Program-made: the position numbers and the translations under genes | Shown here: piece after piece, positions 12,935-24,527 of the stretch | How positions within the stretch are numbered: the first letter of the stretch is position 1 | Layout of the letters: each line of letters begins with the position of its first letter | NCBI GenBank assembly: GCA_030549335.1 | Contig: CM060195.1 | Coordinates: 3,893,501-3,957,500 of the forward strand | Reading direction: 5' to 3' | DNA length: 64,000 nt | Source: Pontederia crassipes | Taxonomy: Eukaryota > Streptophyta > Magnoliopsida > Commelinales > Pontederiaceae | Notes under the pieces: generated by a model | Told to the model about the DNA's origin: nothing | Seen by the model: only the letters and a program-made list of their open reading frames with translations | Database searches by the model: none

Positions 12935-13150
12935 GGCCATAATTTATTATCCATCAGCCATAAAGGCGTAATTCGATTATCCATCAGCCGCAAAGGCGAA
13001 ATAAATTATTCATTAGTCACTAGGGTGCAATTCAATTAAGAATTCAATTATCGATTCAATTCAATTATCCATCAGTCACAAAGATGAAATCAATAGTCTA
13101 TCAACCACTATGGAAAAATCATCCATCGACTACTAGGATGCAAATCAATT
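12935..13150. repeat. Degenerate array of a CATCAGCC-n-AAAGGCG motif inside the solo LTR
   Basis: The motif (att)atccatcagcc..aaaggcg recurs with variation: catcagccataaaggcg, catcagccgcaaaggcg, cattagtcactagggtg, catcagtcacaaagatg, catcaaccactatgg and catcgactactaggatg. The spacer caattcaattatcgattcaa is itself repeated. It resembles the denser array at 14630-14920 in the same LTR. Confidence 0.7.
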
Positions 13151-13859
13151 AAAAATTCAATTATCGATTCAATTAATCTTTGGAGTTATAATCAACCTAA
13201 TATGAGAGCTCTCTATTATTAATAACATCATGTCACATCATGTCAATAAATAAGTGATGCGAATTCAGAAACACTAGCAATCACACTAATTGTTCAAGTA
13301 ATAAAATGATGAGTATAAAGTATCATTCCCACGATGACAATAAATAATTAATAACTTCTCTTATAAACTGAGAAAATATAATAAATTTGTGTTTTGTGAA
13401 AATAAGAAGAACAAATAATATAAATATAAAGTTATGATCAATGGACTTTAAAAGTATAGAATTGATGAATATGATTTATCTTAATTAACACCTCTATTCA
13501 TGTATGAATTCTTAGATAAAAGATGATGAATTAATAAAGTGAAATTCCCAAATTGATTTAACTAATATTTCAGGCTTTAAATCCTATTTTGAAATCAACA
13601 AAAGAGATTAATCCTTTCGGTTTTTTCATCTAATTTATTAAATCTCAAAATGCTTTCAACTGGAATGTAAAGTTAAAGACTTTTTCAAGTCACTTTAACG
13701 ACAACACAATTGGGTCTCTTGCGATTTTTCCAAAAGTGGCATGCAAGAGAAAAATAAGAGAAAATTTTTAGAGAATCTTAAGACTTCTTTTCAGATAATA
13801 AAAAGATTCAAAGAAACCAATATCATGCAACAATTAATAAAACCATCAAACATGCTATT

Positions 13860-14361
13860 ACGGGTGTTCATCGGGTCGGGACGACCTGTGAACCCGATGA
13901 CCCGACCCGACCTGACCCGAACCGGTTCGGATCGGATCAGGTCGGATCGGTGGTCGGGTCGGGTCAACTCAGATAGACCCGACTTTTATTTTTTTTAATT
14001 TTTTCTTTTTAATTACACTTAAGACTTATATTTGATTTAAAATTTTTTAAAAACTGAAATAAAATATTTTAATTATAGGAAATAATATTAAATAGTTAAG
14101 AAACTTATTTTATGCTTTTAAAATAATATTAAATAATATTTTTATATTAAATAAAATATAAAAATAATAAGAAAAAAATAAAAAAAAAAGAAAATTGGGT
14201 GGTCGGGCACTTGACCCGACCCGAATCGGGTCGGGTTGGCTCGGATCTGGCCTGCCCAACCCCCTTGACCCAACCCGGCCCGACCAAATTTGGTCGGGTC
14301 GGGTCGGATTTGTTCACGGGTCGGGTCCAACCGACCCTGGATCTGACCCGTGAATACCTTT
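13860..14361. mobile_element. 502-bp MITE with ~10-bp target duplication
   Basis: Direct repeats acatgctatt flank it at 13850-13859 and 14362-14371. The ends are imperfect inverted repeats (cgggtgttcatcgggtcgg on the left; complement of the right end is aggtattcacgggtcag), and subterminal blocks are packed with GGGTCGGGTC and its complement, with an AT-rich centre. A 9-10 bp duplication fits Mutator-like better than hAT (8 bp), but the superfamily is not certain. It inserted into the solo LTR. The open frames across it are products of the GGGTCG repeats. Confidence 0.75.
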
Positions 14362-14629
14362 ACATGCTATTGATCCATCAATTAATTGTATGAAGAATTC
14401 ATAAAAAATATGGTAAATCCTAAAGAACTACTCCATAAAACTAGAGTACATCAATCTAAATAATGTTTCAAGAAAATGATAAAGAACAAGAGGAACTACT
14501 CCTAATTCTACCATCCTCTCTCGAGTTTTCGACAGTACTTCGTGCATCAATAAGTTCGGGTATGATGGAGGATGAAGAACTATAGCCCATGACAGCAATA
14601 GTTTTTACGCTATCTGTCCCATTCAATTC

Positions 14630-14920
14630 CATTATCTATCAGTCCGAATATGCAATTAGTCAGAAGGCACAATCAGTTCAAAGGCGTAATCAACCCGAAG
14701 GCCTATCAGTCCGGAGGCGCAATCAACCTGAAGGTCCTATCAGTCCGAAGGAGAATCCATCAGTCTGGAGGCGCAATCAACCTGAAGGTCCTATCAGTCC
14801 GAAGGAGAATCCATCAGCCCGAAGGCGAATTCATTAGTCCGAAAGCGCAATTAATCCAAAAGTCCTATTAGCTCGAAGGCGAATCCATCAGTCCGAAGGC
14901 CTAATCAGTCCTAGGATCAA
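14630..14920. repeat. Short tandem array of ~16 units, AGTCCGAAGGCG type
   Basis: About sixteen units of 17-20 bases, each 'atcagtccgaaggcgca' with substitutions, run without a gap, including a nearly exact second-order duplication of about 54 bases (caatcaacctgaaggtccta... at 14719 and 14773). The open frames at 14589-14871 read through this repeat and are not genes. Confidence 0.85.
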
Positions 14921-15279
14921 TCAATAGACATGATCTAATAATTTTAAGCTTTTATTTCAATTTCTTAACATGTCTATCTTTAACAATTTATTTTAGGTTA
15001 AACATGACCCAATCGAAAATATCACTTGATCAATATAAATAATCAATGGTATGATAAGATATGATGATAATCAATCTGATACGACAACACTTAATATCAA
15101 TCAATAATAAGATCAATATATCAATATCATAATAAATATCATTGGGTGTAATAATAATAATAACCAATATGATGGCAATCTGATTAGGTAGGATCATACT
15201 AAAAATCAAGTATGTTAATCAAATGATTGGCGATGATTAACAATAATATCTATCCAATAAACTATAAATCAATACATAA

Positions 15280-15620
15280 AATATGCTCCTAGAACTCGAC
15301 ATGCATCGAGTGGAACTCGGGCTGTGAGTGACGTTCGATCTGCCTCGACCCGGTGGAACTCGGGACGAGTATGACTTAAACTTGAGCTGAGTTGGCCCGG
15401 TTCACTTCCAATTCTATGTTGGTCGAAGCCCGGGCCGGATGTAAGAGCAACCCGGCTTGGGTTGTTTGACTCCTATCACAATTTAACCTCGAGCTATCGA
15501 GCCCGGGCCTCGCCGGTGAGAACTTGAGTCAGGTTCCAAGGAACTTAGTCCGCTCCTATTTCGATTCAGACCGAGTTCTATTGAACTCGGACTAGGCAGT
15601 GTAAAACCTAGGCCAGGTTC
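15280..15620. repeat. GAACTCGGG-rich segment of the solo LTR
   Basis: Blocks such as ggaactcggg, gttggcccgg, agcccgggcc and gaactcggac recur at irregular spacing and make this part much more GC-rich than its neighbours. No coding frame spans it. Confidence 0.5.
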
Positions 15621-16416
15621 TACTGTCGTCAAGAAATCGTGTTTCAACATGATGTTTCGATCACTTTTTCGATACCATAATCAATTAATTCGATTCATAA
15701 ACTATTTCAATTAAACTCCATATAAAGGACAAGTGTCCTGAGGTCTATAACAATGAGGACCGTCAATATAGAAATCCCTACGTACCTTAAGTTGGTTGAA
15801 AAACTAATTAAGAATCCTCAGGTTTGTTGGTTGCACGAACGTCAACACTTTGGTCAACGATTTCTCTGCGATGCGCCTATGATCTTATTCTCCTATGCCG
15901 TACTCTCAGTGTCTCAGTTTGTGAGAAAATGAAGGAGAAAGATAGACTCATTGTGCAGAACTCTCTGAAGGTTAATCATAGATTCTAGCGACCCATACTT
16001 ATTAGTCGATAACCAAACTTATCAAAATCAATCTCTACTTAAATTCCTTTTTATCCCCTCCATAACTTATCTCAATCAAACTCTACTTTTATTTCCTTCT
16101 TTTATCTAATTTTTGAAATGATTTAATTTTATAATATTTTATCATCTAATTTTTGATATTATTTTAATGACTGAAATATTTCAAAGCTATAAATTTCTCA
16201 ATACTATCCTATGTGGGAGTCCTATGTCTATTAAACATTCTTTTAAATTTCAAATTAAATTAAAATTCCTAATTTCAATCTAATTACAATTCCCACTCTC
16301 AATAGGATTTAATCTTTCTTTCTTTTTCTTTATCTTTTTCTAATCCATCAATAATTCTATTTCAATTTTCAAATTACTTTATTGCCCCTATTAAAATATT
16401 GGGGTGTTACAGGTAT

Positions 16417-18154
16417 AATGACTCACTTGGATGTGAAAGAGGGCCTACAAGTTTAGGAATTTTTTTTTCTAGTTTTGAAGTATGTAGAGGGATCATCTCA
16501 TCAATACATATTGATGTTCTAGTTCTCATAATAGTACATGTCTACTCTCATGTATATGTTCATACAAGATGGTGACATAAAAAATAAAACAAAATCGCAA
16601 CAAGAAACAAGTTGTGTAAGCAAGACGAAGCCCGACCTGGATTCTCTAGAACTCCGTTTGAGTTGAAGGAAACCCTAAATTTTGAGAAACTCGATCATGA
16701 ATCATGATATTACAGCCTAAGTTATGGGAACTTATGATGATTTTTTGAGTCATAGATGACTCGTCAGGGTTCACTTAAAACTATCCAAATTTTGTCTAAC
16801 ATTGGTATTGAGTATCTAACTAAATAGATCCGATCAAAATTTCACATGTTCCAATCCATTTTCCTCGATGCAAAGAGGACTAATTTGAAAATAGACTTGT
16901 TCCGAGTTTCACCTGACCTAATCAACCTAAATTGGATCCTGACTTCTTGATTAGTCTATTGTGATGCTTATTGATTGTTGTTATTATGGATTGACACTTG
17001 AAATAATTATATGATTCTTGATTGACATGACATAATGATCCATAATGAATAAAGATAAATAAAATGACAATGATAGGCATATTAAGTTAAATAAGATAAA
17101 ATATGAAAGTTGTGAGCCACCACGATTGAAAATTATAGGTTGATGTTATGAAATTATTATTGATTGAAAAAGGTTGTGTAGTATAATTGAAGGCAAAACA
17201 ACAAGACTATCAACATTGAAAACCACGTAATGCTTCCAACTCATGTTGTAGTGCAACAAATCTTTGGGGCCTTAAAAGAGTAATTCTTCGTTATGAAAGA
17301 AAGCTTATCAGGGTATGCGCGTCATTGGTGAAATAGATACAAACATATTATGGTAGATTGAAATATTTATATATAGTTGATAAATAATTTTAATCAATAA
17401 TGAATAATTAATAACTAATATGTGCTCCATATTGATCAAAGACGTTAAAATATAATAAACTATGAATTATAACTAATTGATAAATCATGACGAATGAATA
17501 CTAATCAGTTGATAATTATAGTTGATTGACAATTTTGACTAATGAATAATTTAAAATTATTTTTCATTTTTAAATTTACCGACAAGAAACATAAAACAAT
17601 TATGATATTTAACCAAAAAATTTTAATTCGTTTGGTTAGTACGATTGAAACAAGTCCTTATTCTTATCTTTATCCTTCTACAAAACACTCCATTTGAACA
17701 AGAATATTTACATTTCGAGCCTTGCATAAACAATTAATGCACATCTTAAAGTAAAAGCCTGACAATAAAATCCAATGGTAAAGTGATAATTATTCGCTAT
17801 ATTATTATTCTTTTAAATAATACCCATTTATAAAATTTTGACCTCTCCTTACAGTCAACATAATTGGATCATCGTATATACTTATCCAATGACATATTAT
17901 TTTTCTTTCAAGTATATTTGGTGCAGCCAATATTCTTTTTCTACCTAACAAAATGCATATATAAATTAAATAACTACCGAATCCGAATAAGCACGTGGTA
18001 GTGTAGATTATCTCTCAAAAGAATTATATTATCTAAGCAATTCAAATTGCCGATAGCTTGATATGCTGAAAAATAAAATAACGGTCATTTTAATTTGACA
18101 TTACTAAATAGTATGACAGCCTCTCTCGTCCGTTCATGAACTCTCCAACCAACT
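16417..18154. other. AT-rich intergenic DNA upstream of the MLKL-type gene
   Basis: No gene or delimited transposon is seen. The last few hundred bases probably include the promoter of the downstream gene, but I could not place a TATA box reliably. Confidence 0.5.
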
Positions 18155-18500
18155 TTGGTTCTCTCTCTTCACTCTCACAAGTGGCAACCTTTTTTTTTTT
18201 TTTTTCTTTTTACCATTCTACTGCACTCCCTGCCCTGTATCATTCTGATCACAGACCACAGCAAGATCACATGCGTATTTAACTCCCACCACCACAACCA
18301 CCACCATCATCCCCCTCCTTCCTTATGCCATCAGCACCTCCCCCTTCTCCATTATTCAAATGGTATGTCTCCACTCGTCAACACCTCCGGATAGGAAACA
18401 CAGAGACATGAACAGACCTTAAAAGTCACACCTTGTATGCCACTGTCCGCTGCTCCTTTCATGGCGGATTGAAGTATATTTTGGAATCTTGGTGGCGGTG

Positions 18501-18621
18501 GTACGTATGATTCTTAACTTCTGCATTCCTTTTTTCTTGTGTTTTGGGCTCTGTGAAGCTTATTATGTTGACAGTCCCCGCGTACTAAAAAAAGGAAGAC
18601 CTTTTACTGCCCCTGTTTCAG
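18501..18621 (+). other. Probable 5'-UTR intron of the MLKL-type gene
   Basis: A strong donor (GGTG^GTACGTATG at 18501) and a pyrimidine-rich acceptor (cccctgtttcag, ending 18621) lie 41 bases upstream of the start codon. Leader introns are common in plant genes. This is inferred from splice-site strings only. Confidence 0.45.
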
Positions 18622-18661
18622 GCTTTTAGCTCTGGCCTGTGGGTAGGTACTCCAGTGCAGT

Positions 18662-21164
18662 ATGGCTGCGGCGTTAGAGTGCTGGTCCGGCCGGCCGAGC
18701 ACGGACGAGGACATGGTGGAGCAAGTGCTCATGCGGACGCACGACCGCTCCGAGGCCTACCACCGCTCGTCGGCGGCGGCGGCTGCGACTACAGCGGCCT
18801 CGTCCCCGCCGTCACTCGACTACGACAGCTCATCCAACCCCGCGTCCCCTTCCCACGTCCCCGGCTCCCTCCCGCCACCTAAGAAGTGGCCGCGTCTCGG
18901 CCGCAACTTCGCCAACGCACTCGCGGGCCTCAAGAGCTCCCTCACCCTGGACTCCGCCAGGGACAGGGACGGCGACCCCTCGCCGTCGGCCGGGAGGGCC
19001 GACCGTGGCGGAGGGGGAATCTGGAGCGGCGTCGTCCGTGGCCTCGCACAGCTCTACCCCGGAAGTCAGCTCCCGGACAAGCTCGTCTCGAGCGTGCGCC
19101 GCCACTTCGAGGCGCTGCCCAACAGCTATGCCCAGGCGGGATTCGACATGAAGGAGGTGCTGCTGCACGTACGGCTGGTGGAGCAAGCCTCGGCCGACGA
19201 CCACCCGGCCGTCCACGTCCAGGAAGTCCGAGACGCCGTCGCCGCGGCCCAGGGTTTGGCGGTCTTCACGATCGCGTTCGCCTGCGCCGCGCCGCTGTCG
19301 TGGCCGGCCATGTCTGGGGCGCTGGATGGCGCGTTAATCTGCTGTAAAAGAATCCAGATCTTTGAGAAGAAGGGTTTGACCCTTGGCGTGGTCACGGTGA
19401 CGGTGCAGCAGGGGAGCGAGAGACACTTCAGAGCGCGGGTCGATGCGGCGTTGCGATCGGCCGTGAAGCGGCCCCGGAACAACAATGGAGTCAAGCTCCC
19501 GTTTGGCCTCTGCGGTTGCCAAGAGGAGATCTCCAGGAACGTCGAGGAGGACTCTCAGCTCAACGGCGAAGAGGGACGGGGGTCCAACAACGAAGGTGTT
19601 CGACGGAATCACCTGCCGAACCCGCTGCCAATGTCGTTGCTTGTTGTGTCCATTGACGAGTGGCAGACCATCCGATCCGGCGGGGACGAGATCGGAAGGT
19701 GGCTGCTGGGCTCCGAAGAAGTCGAGCTCGTTGATCGAGCGGGGCCGAGCTCGTTCAAGGGCGTGTGCAGTGGGAAGAAGGTGTGGATCAAGAAGCTACG
19801 GGGTTGCGAGAGGGGAACTCCCTACGACGTCGAAGTCAGGCAGGACCTTCTGCAGCTGATGAGCTGTGGGCACAAGAACATTCTTCAGTTCTACGGCATC
19901 TGCATCGAGGAGAACCAGGGGCTGTGTGTTGTGACCAGGATGATGGATGGGGGATCAGTTCATGACATTATGCAGAAGAACAAGAAGGTCTCCATTAGGG
20001 AAGTGATACGAATTGTGCTGGATGTGGCCGAGGGGCTCATGTTCATGAACAACCATGGCATTGCCTACAGAGATCTGAACATACAAAGGATTCTGTTGGA
20101 CCGGCAAGGCAATGCTTGCCTCGGCGACATGGGTGTTGTCACTGCCTGCAACAACGCAGGAGAGGTGACAGAGTATGAGACGGCTGGGTATCGATGGCTT
20201 GCTCCAGAGGTATATTTCTGACATGCTTTCGTTTCTTCTCTGTTTCAGTCACAACATTTAGTTACATTTCCTTCTGTCATGGATCACCTAGCTTAAAAAA
20301 TATAGCATAAGGTAACAAAATTATTCCGATGCTAGTCAATTTTCAGATTTAATCACTGGAGAAGTTTATATCCAGTTGAAAACTTACCGAAGATTTGCGA
20401 GGGGTCATGGTTTTTCTCCTGATAAAAAATTCAGAAGCAATTGCCTTGGTCCGCATTCACCCTTCTTCCTTTTCACCATTCAGTCTTGATAGATGAATTT
20501 TCAAGTGCCACCACTAAAACCCACTTGTTTCTGATACAAATGCATGTCCTTTGTCATTGATGTTATGATCCTATGTTTGAGGGCACTGAAACCTCATTCC
20601 AATGCTGTAGTAGCTGATGCTGAATTTCACCCTTCTTCCTTTTCACCATTCAGTCTTGATAGATGAATTTTCAAGTGCCACCACTAAAACCCACTTGTTT
20701 CTGATACAAATGCATGTCCTTTGTCATTGATGTTATGATCCTATGTTTGAGGGAACTGAAACCTCATTCCAATGCTGTAGTAGCTGATGCTGAATTTTGC
20801 AGATTCCTGCATCTAGTCTATGCTTTATAGTATGTTATCAGTCCCTAATCACACATCTGTTCTCTGATGCTGAATTCAGATTATTGCTGGTGATCCTGAG
20901 AGTGTGACCGAAACTTGGATGAGCAATGTGTATAGCTTCGGTATGGTGCTTTGGGAGATGGTAACCGGTGAGGTTGCATACTCTTCTTACTCACCAGTTC
21001 AAGCAGCAGTGGGCATTGCAGCCTGTGGATTGAGGCCCGAGATTCCGAAAGATTGCCCTCAAGTCCTACGATCTCTCATGCTTAGGTGTTGGAACAACAA
21101 TCCTGCAAAGCGTCCTCCGTTTTCAGAAATTATTTCAATCTTAACGAGACAAAACATCCGCTAA
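18662..21164 (+). CDS. MLKL: Plant MLKL-type protein: DUF1221/HeLo-like domain plus pseudokinase
   Basis: Two exons, 18662-20209 and 20880-21164, join to 610 residues; donor CCAGAG^gtatat and acceptor ttcag^ATTATT keep the frame between APE and IIAG. Residues ~30-290 match the plant DUF1221 region (e.g. WSGVVRGLAQLYPGSQLP, LICCKRIQIFEKKGLTLG, KLPFGLCGCQ), described as a HeLo-like helical bundle in plant MLKL proteins that limit biotrophic pathogens. Residues ~345-605 are kinase-like but degenerate: no glycine loop (DRAGPSSFKG), VAIK-type lysine kept (VWIKK, K377), HRD changed to YRD (469-471), the catalytic-loop Lys and Asn replaced (DLNIQR), DFG changed to DMG (489-491). It is therefore probably a signalling pseudokinase. 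The first exon is very GC-rich. Confidence in family is high; in a cell-death role, moderate. Confidence 0.9.
20456..20795 (+). repeat. 170-bp perfect-type tandem duplication in the MLKL intron
   Basis: Bases 20456-20625 are repeated at 20626-20795 with one visible difference (gggcactg versus gggaactg). Both copies begin ttcacccttcttcctttt and end gctgatgctgaa. Such identity implies a recent event. The second copy runs into gaattttgcag at 20793-20802, a strong decoy splice acceptor 77 bases before the true one. Confidence 0.95.
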
Positions 21165-22973
21165 TATCTTCAATTTACTTTCTTTCCTTCCAATGAAGCT
21201 CAATGAAGCATCGGCAGAATATGAACTCATGGCTCTGCCTTCACTGTTCTACCATGCCCTGTTGCAAATTGGGGTCTTTTTTCATTACTGAATCTGTAGT
21301 TTTCCGTGTGTTATATTCTCATTTCAGAATGCTGAAAAGAAATATAACTATAAGCTTACTCCTACTTCTGTTTGCTTGTAACGAGTGATTATAGAAATAC
21401 AAAGAGCCACCTGAGAAGAAATATATCAACAGAAAACTCTTACCTGTTGTAAGAACGAGAAACATTTTAGCATGTTTTGCGTGCTCTTATTGGTTTCAAT
21501 TGTTAGGTGTTTGCAGCAAAAGTTTGGGCCCCTTGATTTCTATACTTTTGGCTCCAGTTGTATCACTATGCAATGGCAGATTTGATTACTTTCCAGCATC
21601 AGCCATGAAAGCTACGTTGAGATTGAGATAATCAGAAACTTAACAGTTCGACATAATCTCATCCATTTTTCTTTTCCTTCTGTTACATGCAAATTCTCAT
21701 AGCAATTTTTGAATTACAAATTAGATTCATAGGAGTTTCACTCCTCATTTCAAGCAAATCGTCATGTGTTCTGAAACAGGAATCGGGGAAAAAAACGAAG
21801 TCTCATAATTTTCAATTCTGCACACTCAAATTTTGTTATAAAAGCTAAACTGGGATCATGGCGATAATTTCCTGAGAAAATTCCAAACAAGAACTTAAAT
21901 TCTGATCGAAGACCCATTGCTTCACTGTTCCATCTTTGTGGCATTAGTTATAGGTGCAACATGATACCTTACATTAACTGTTAAGCGACAGGAAGGACAA
22001 TAATTAAAATCTTCGACACAATAATCTTGTTATAGATTTGGAAAAGACAGCAATTAAAATCTCCAACACCATAATCTTGCAATAGATTCGGAAAACGTGT
22101 CCTTATTAATCTCTGAGGACAGGGTTGGGACCATAGCAAATAATTGTGGCAGTAGAGTGGTACATTAAATAAAAGGAACCATCCGTCTTGAGTCTTGACA
22201 ATTTTCTTCCTGACGTGACAGCAAAAATATATCAACATAGTGATAAACAAAAAGTTGTACATCCAACTATTAAGACGGAGTAATAAGTGATTTCTCTTAT
22301 AGAGTTTAAAAATTTTGAATGTAGAAAATTTTTAAAAGTGTATCCATAGTTTACTTCAATCGATTTTTAATTTGAGCAATCGATTTTTAATTCATGGACA
22401 ATTTTTTTCGGTAATGTCACACAAATTGAACCCTTACACCGTTTTTCAAATATGAGGAGCTAGCTATTCAAAAAAATTTGTCCATGCTAAAAATGGCTAT
22501 ATTATTTGTCTCCATCTATCATCTTTTATTTATTAATAAAGTTGAGAAGTTTCAGAAGAAAAAAAGGTCCTTACGAATTACGATCTGGTGACAACGAATC
22601 TCATCATGATGAAAAAGCTTCCAATCCAATTAGGAGTAAACTCACATCCGTTAATTACTGCACTATAACTTTATTCTTATTTATAATGCATATGATATAT
22701 ACATATTTAAGGCATCAAATGATTAACTAATAAGGATTTGAATAAGCTATATCTATAATTTTTGTAAGGGATTAATGTTGCTGCCAAGCAGCAACTCACG
22801 AAAAGAAGATTAACTAGTTTGAGTAGGGGAGAGGAGAGAGAGAGAGAAAAAGCTATTATCACACACCACTTAAAAAGAATGATAATGAATCATAAATGTT
22901 AAACTTGGGGATGTTTATCATGTCCAAGGGCGGACCAACGGAGGAGGGTCGGCCCTCTCGAAATTTTAACATC

Positions 22974-22975
<2 letters not shown>
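21165..22975. other. 3' flank of the MLKL-type gene and AT-rich spacer
   Basis: The first few hundred bases are likely 3' UTR. An inverted or duplicated phrase, cagcaattaaaatct, echoes caataattaaaatct about 55 bases earlier (near 22000-22060). No supported gene is seen; short frames at 21203, 21762, 21981 and 22506 are without family resemblance. Confidence 0.5.

Positions 22976-22977
<2 letters not shown>

Positions 22978-23006
<29 letters not shown>
22978..23006. repeat. (TA)n microsatellite
   Basis: A pure TA run of about 28 bases. Confidence 0.95.
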
Positions 23007-23009
<3 letters not shown>

Positions 23010-23711
23010 TAGATATTTATATTATTCTATTAAAAAGTAGACAATAACTTTTTATAATGATTATAATATTACAAAGTTAAAAAGAAAGTCACGAGTTAGC
23101 TTTGATATCTTAGGAGGATAATTTCTTGGCTTAGTTGTATGGCATTCTAATTATTACTTAACCACTCTTTTTTTTCTTTCATAAAAAACATTGATCATTG
23201 TTATAGGTATCTCGTAATCTAAATAAAAAAGATAATTGTGTATAGTTAATGTTCACATGGCAACAATATTTGATTAAAATTTATACGCTATTTTATTTCC
23301 AAACACCCACTCTAGATCCCAAACTATCTTGTTGATAGAATGATTTATGCTTTGTAACTTTGAATAAAAATATGCACATATCAGGAGGAAATAACTACTT
23401 TTGACGCTATTTTAGTTATTAAATGATTCCGAGGGAGGGGTGTCACCCTTTCTTTTGGCCCCAAGGCCCATGTCGGCAAGTCAATCCGGACGGAAGACAT
23501 TGTCAGGTGAAAAAAATTGGCTGAAGTGGCACATCACGATGGAGTTATATACTGATAGAAAATATTCATTGATCGTGAGGAGCAATTGACTTGAAGTCAA
23601 TCTTAGAAACATGATGTAGGCACTGAAAAAATAATATGATAAACTCTATGACAATGAGAACAAGCATAATCGTGTACATGTGATTCAAGAACAACTTTAA
23701 GATTAGATTGT
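23007..23711. other. Intergenic spacer
   Basis: No gene is seen. The phrases gggcggaccaacggagg (22929) and ggccccaaggcccatgtcgg (23458) look transposon-derived but no ends were placed. Confidence 0.4.
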
Positions 23712-23721
23712 GAAGTAATTA

Positions 23722-23892
23722 CAACAATAACAAAGCCTTATCCCACTAGGTGGGGTCGGCTACATGGATCATACGACGTCATTCCCGTTGATTCATATTC
23801 ATGAGATTCGATAGGGTTTTACACTAGTTGTCGGGGCCTAACACAACCCTCCTTCTTTATCTGGGCTTGGGACCGGTTATAAAACATAGGCG
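23722..23892 (-). mobile_element. 171-bp internally deleted RTE derivative (SINE-like)
   Basis: It carries the 3' tail of the RTE element (caaagccttatcccactagg...catacgac, matching 8110-8158) fused directly to the RTE 5' end (gttgatt...aacacaaccctcc...ataaaacataggcgg, matching about 11152-11260). The junction lies near 23783-23786. It is flanked by a 10-bp duplication, gaagtaatta, at 23712-23721 and 23893-23902, so it moved as a unit. It has no coding capacity and presumably depended on the RTE proteins. Confidence 0.88.
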
Positions 23893-23902
23893 GAAGTAAT
23901 TA

Positions 23903-24308
23903 AATGAAAAATAATTATTTGAATAAACATGTGAATTGAATGACTTTAAAGGTATGATTCAATTTTAAGAGTATCATAAAAGACATCTTTTAAGAATTCA
24001 TATTCATAATGTTGCATTTCACCTCTAATGTCAGGGCGAAGAGAATGAATGAAGCATGAGACAATAACTCATTAAGGATATTTATGATTATATTACTTTC
24101 TAATCTTCTTAAAAAGGTTTGATATAATGTTAAACACTCAAATAATATTGTTGTAAATTCAACCAATCATATGAAAAGTTATCTTGACTCTAAGTAAGGC
24201 ATATTTTTCTTTAAGGACGTGTTTCATCTTAGACCACAAATAAACAAAAGAGTAACCTAGAGGTTTTTTTCTCATGTGAAAATTTTGCCAATAATGTCTT
24301 GTAAACAT
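23903..24308. other. Intergenic spacer
   Basis: Nothing recognisable is seen. Confidence 0.4.
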
Positions 24309-24527
24309 TCAAGTTTTAGTGTGGTCAAAATAAGATTCTAAATTATCTAACCAATCAAGAAATATGGAGGGACCAAATGTATCATCAAAGAGTGGTGCAT
24401 CAATAACTAGATGAGTAACATACACTTTTGATCGGTGAAGAGCATGTAAAGGGAAACCATGTATTGTGTCAGGAAGGGTCATATGGAGGACCATACGGTG
24501 AAGGACTTTGAGTGAAGTGAAAATCAC
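24309..24527 (-). pseudogene. Possible gypsy gag fragment
   Basis: The minus-strand frame ends in FGPSIFLDWLDNLESYFDHTK, which resembles the start of the gag domain of plant Ty3/gypsy elements, where a FxxWL..LE.xF pattern is usual. Nothing else of a retrotransposon is recognisable around it. The call is tentative. Confidence 0.35.

Larger units (their letters stand above)
12242..16411. mobile_element. Giant solo LTR (gypsy type), 4.17 kb, with target duplication
   Basis: The block starts TGTAATGTCTCAAGATTTT and ends ATATTGGGGTGTTACA, so the ends are imperfect inverted repeats of the TG...CA form used by LTRs. It is flanked by a perfect 5-bp duplication, GGTAT, at 12237-12241 and 16412-16416. 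There is no protein-coding domain, primer-binding site or second LTR, so the best reading is a solo LTR left by LTR-LTR recombination. Long non-coding LTRs with TGTAAC...GTTACA ends are known in Ty3/gypsy chromovirus clades such as Del/Tekay; that assignment is inference. A MITE (13860-14361) and short tandem arrays lie within. Confidence 0.7.

Noticed and set aside
14589..14871. Repeat-peptide frames with RRNQPEGPISPKEN units
   Set aside because: Translation of the short tandem array in the solo LTR, open in two frames at once, with no start context or homologue.
18830..19859. Several long open frames overlapping the MLKL-type first exon on both strands
   Set aside because: High GC removes stops in all frames; only the frame beginning at 18662 carries conserved domains.
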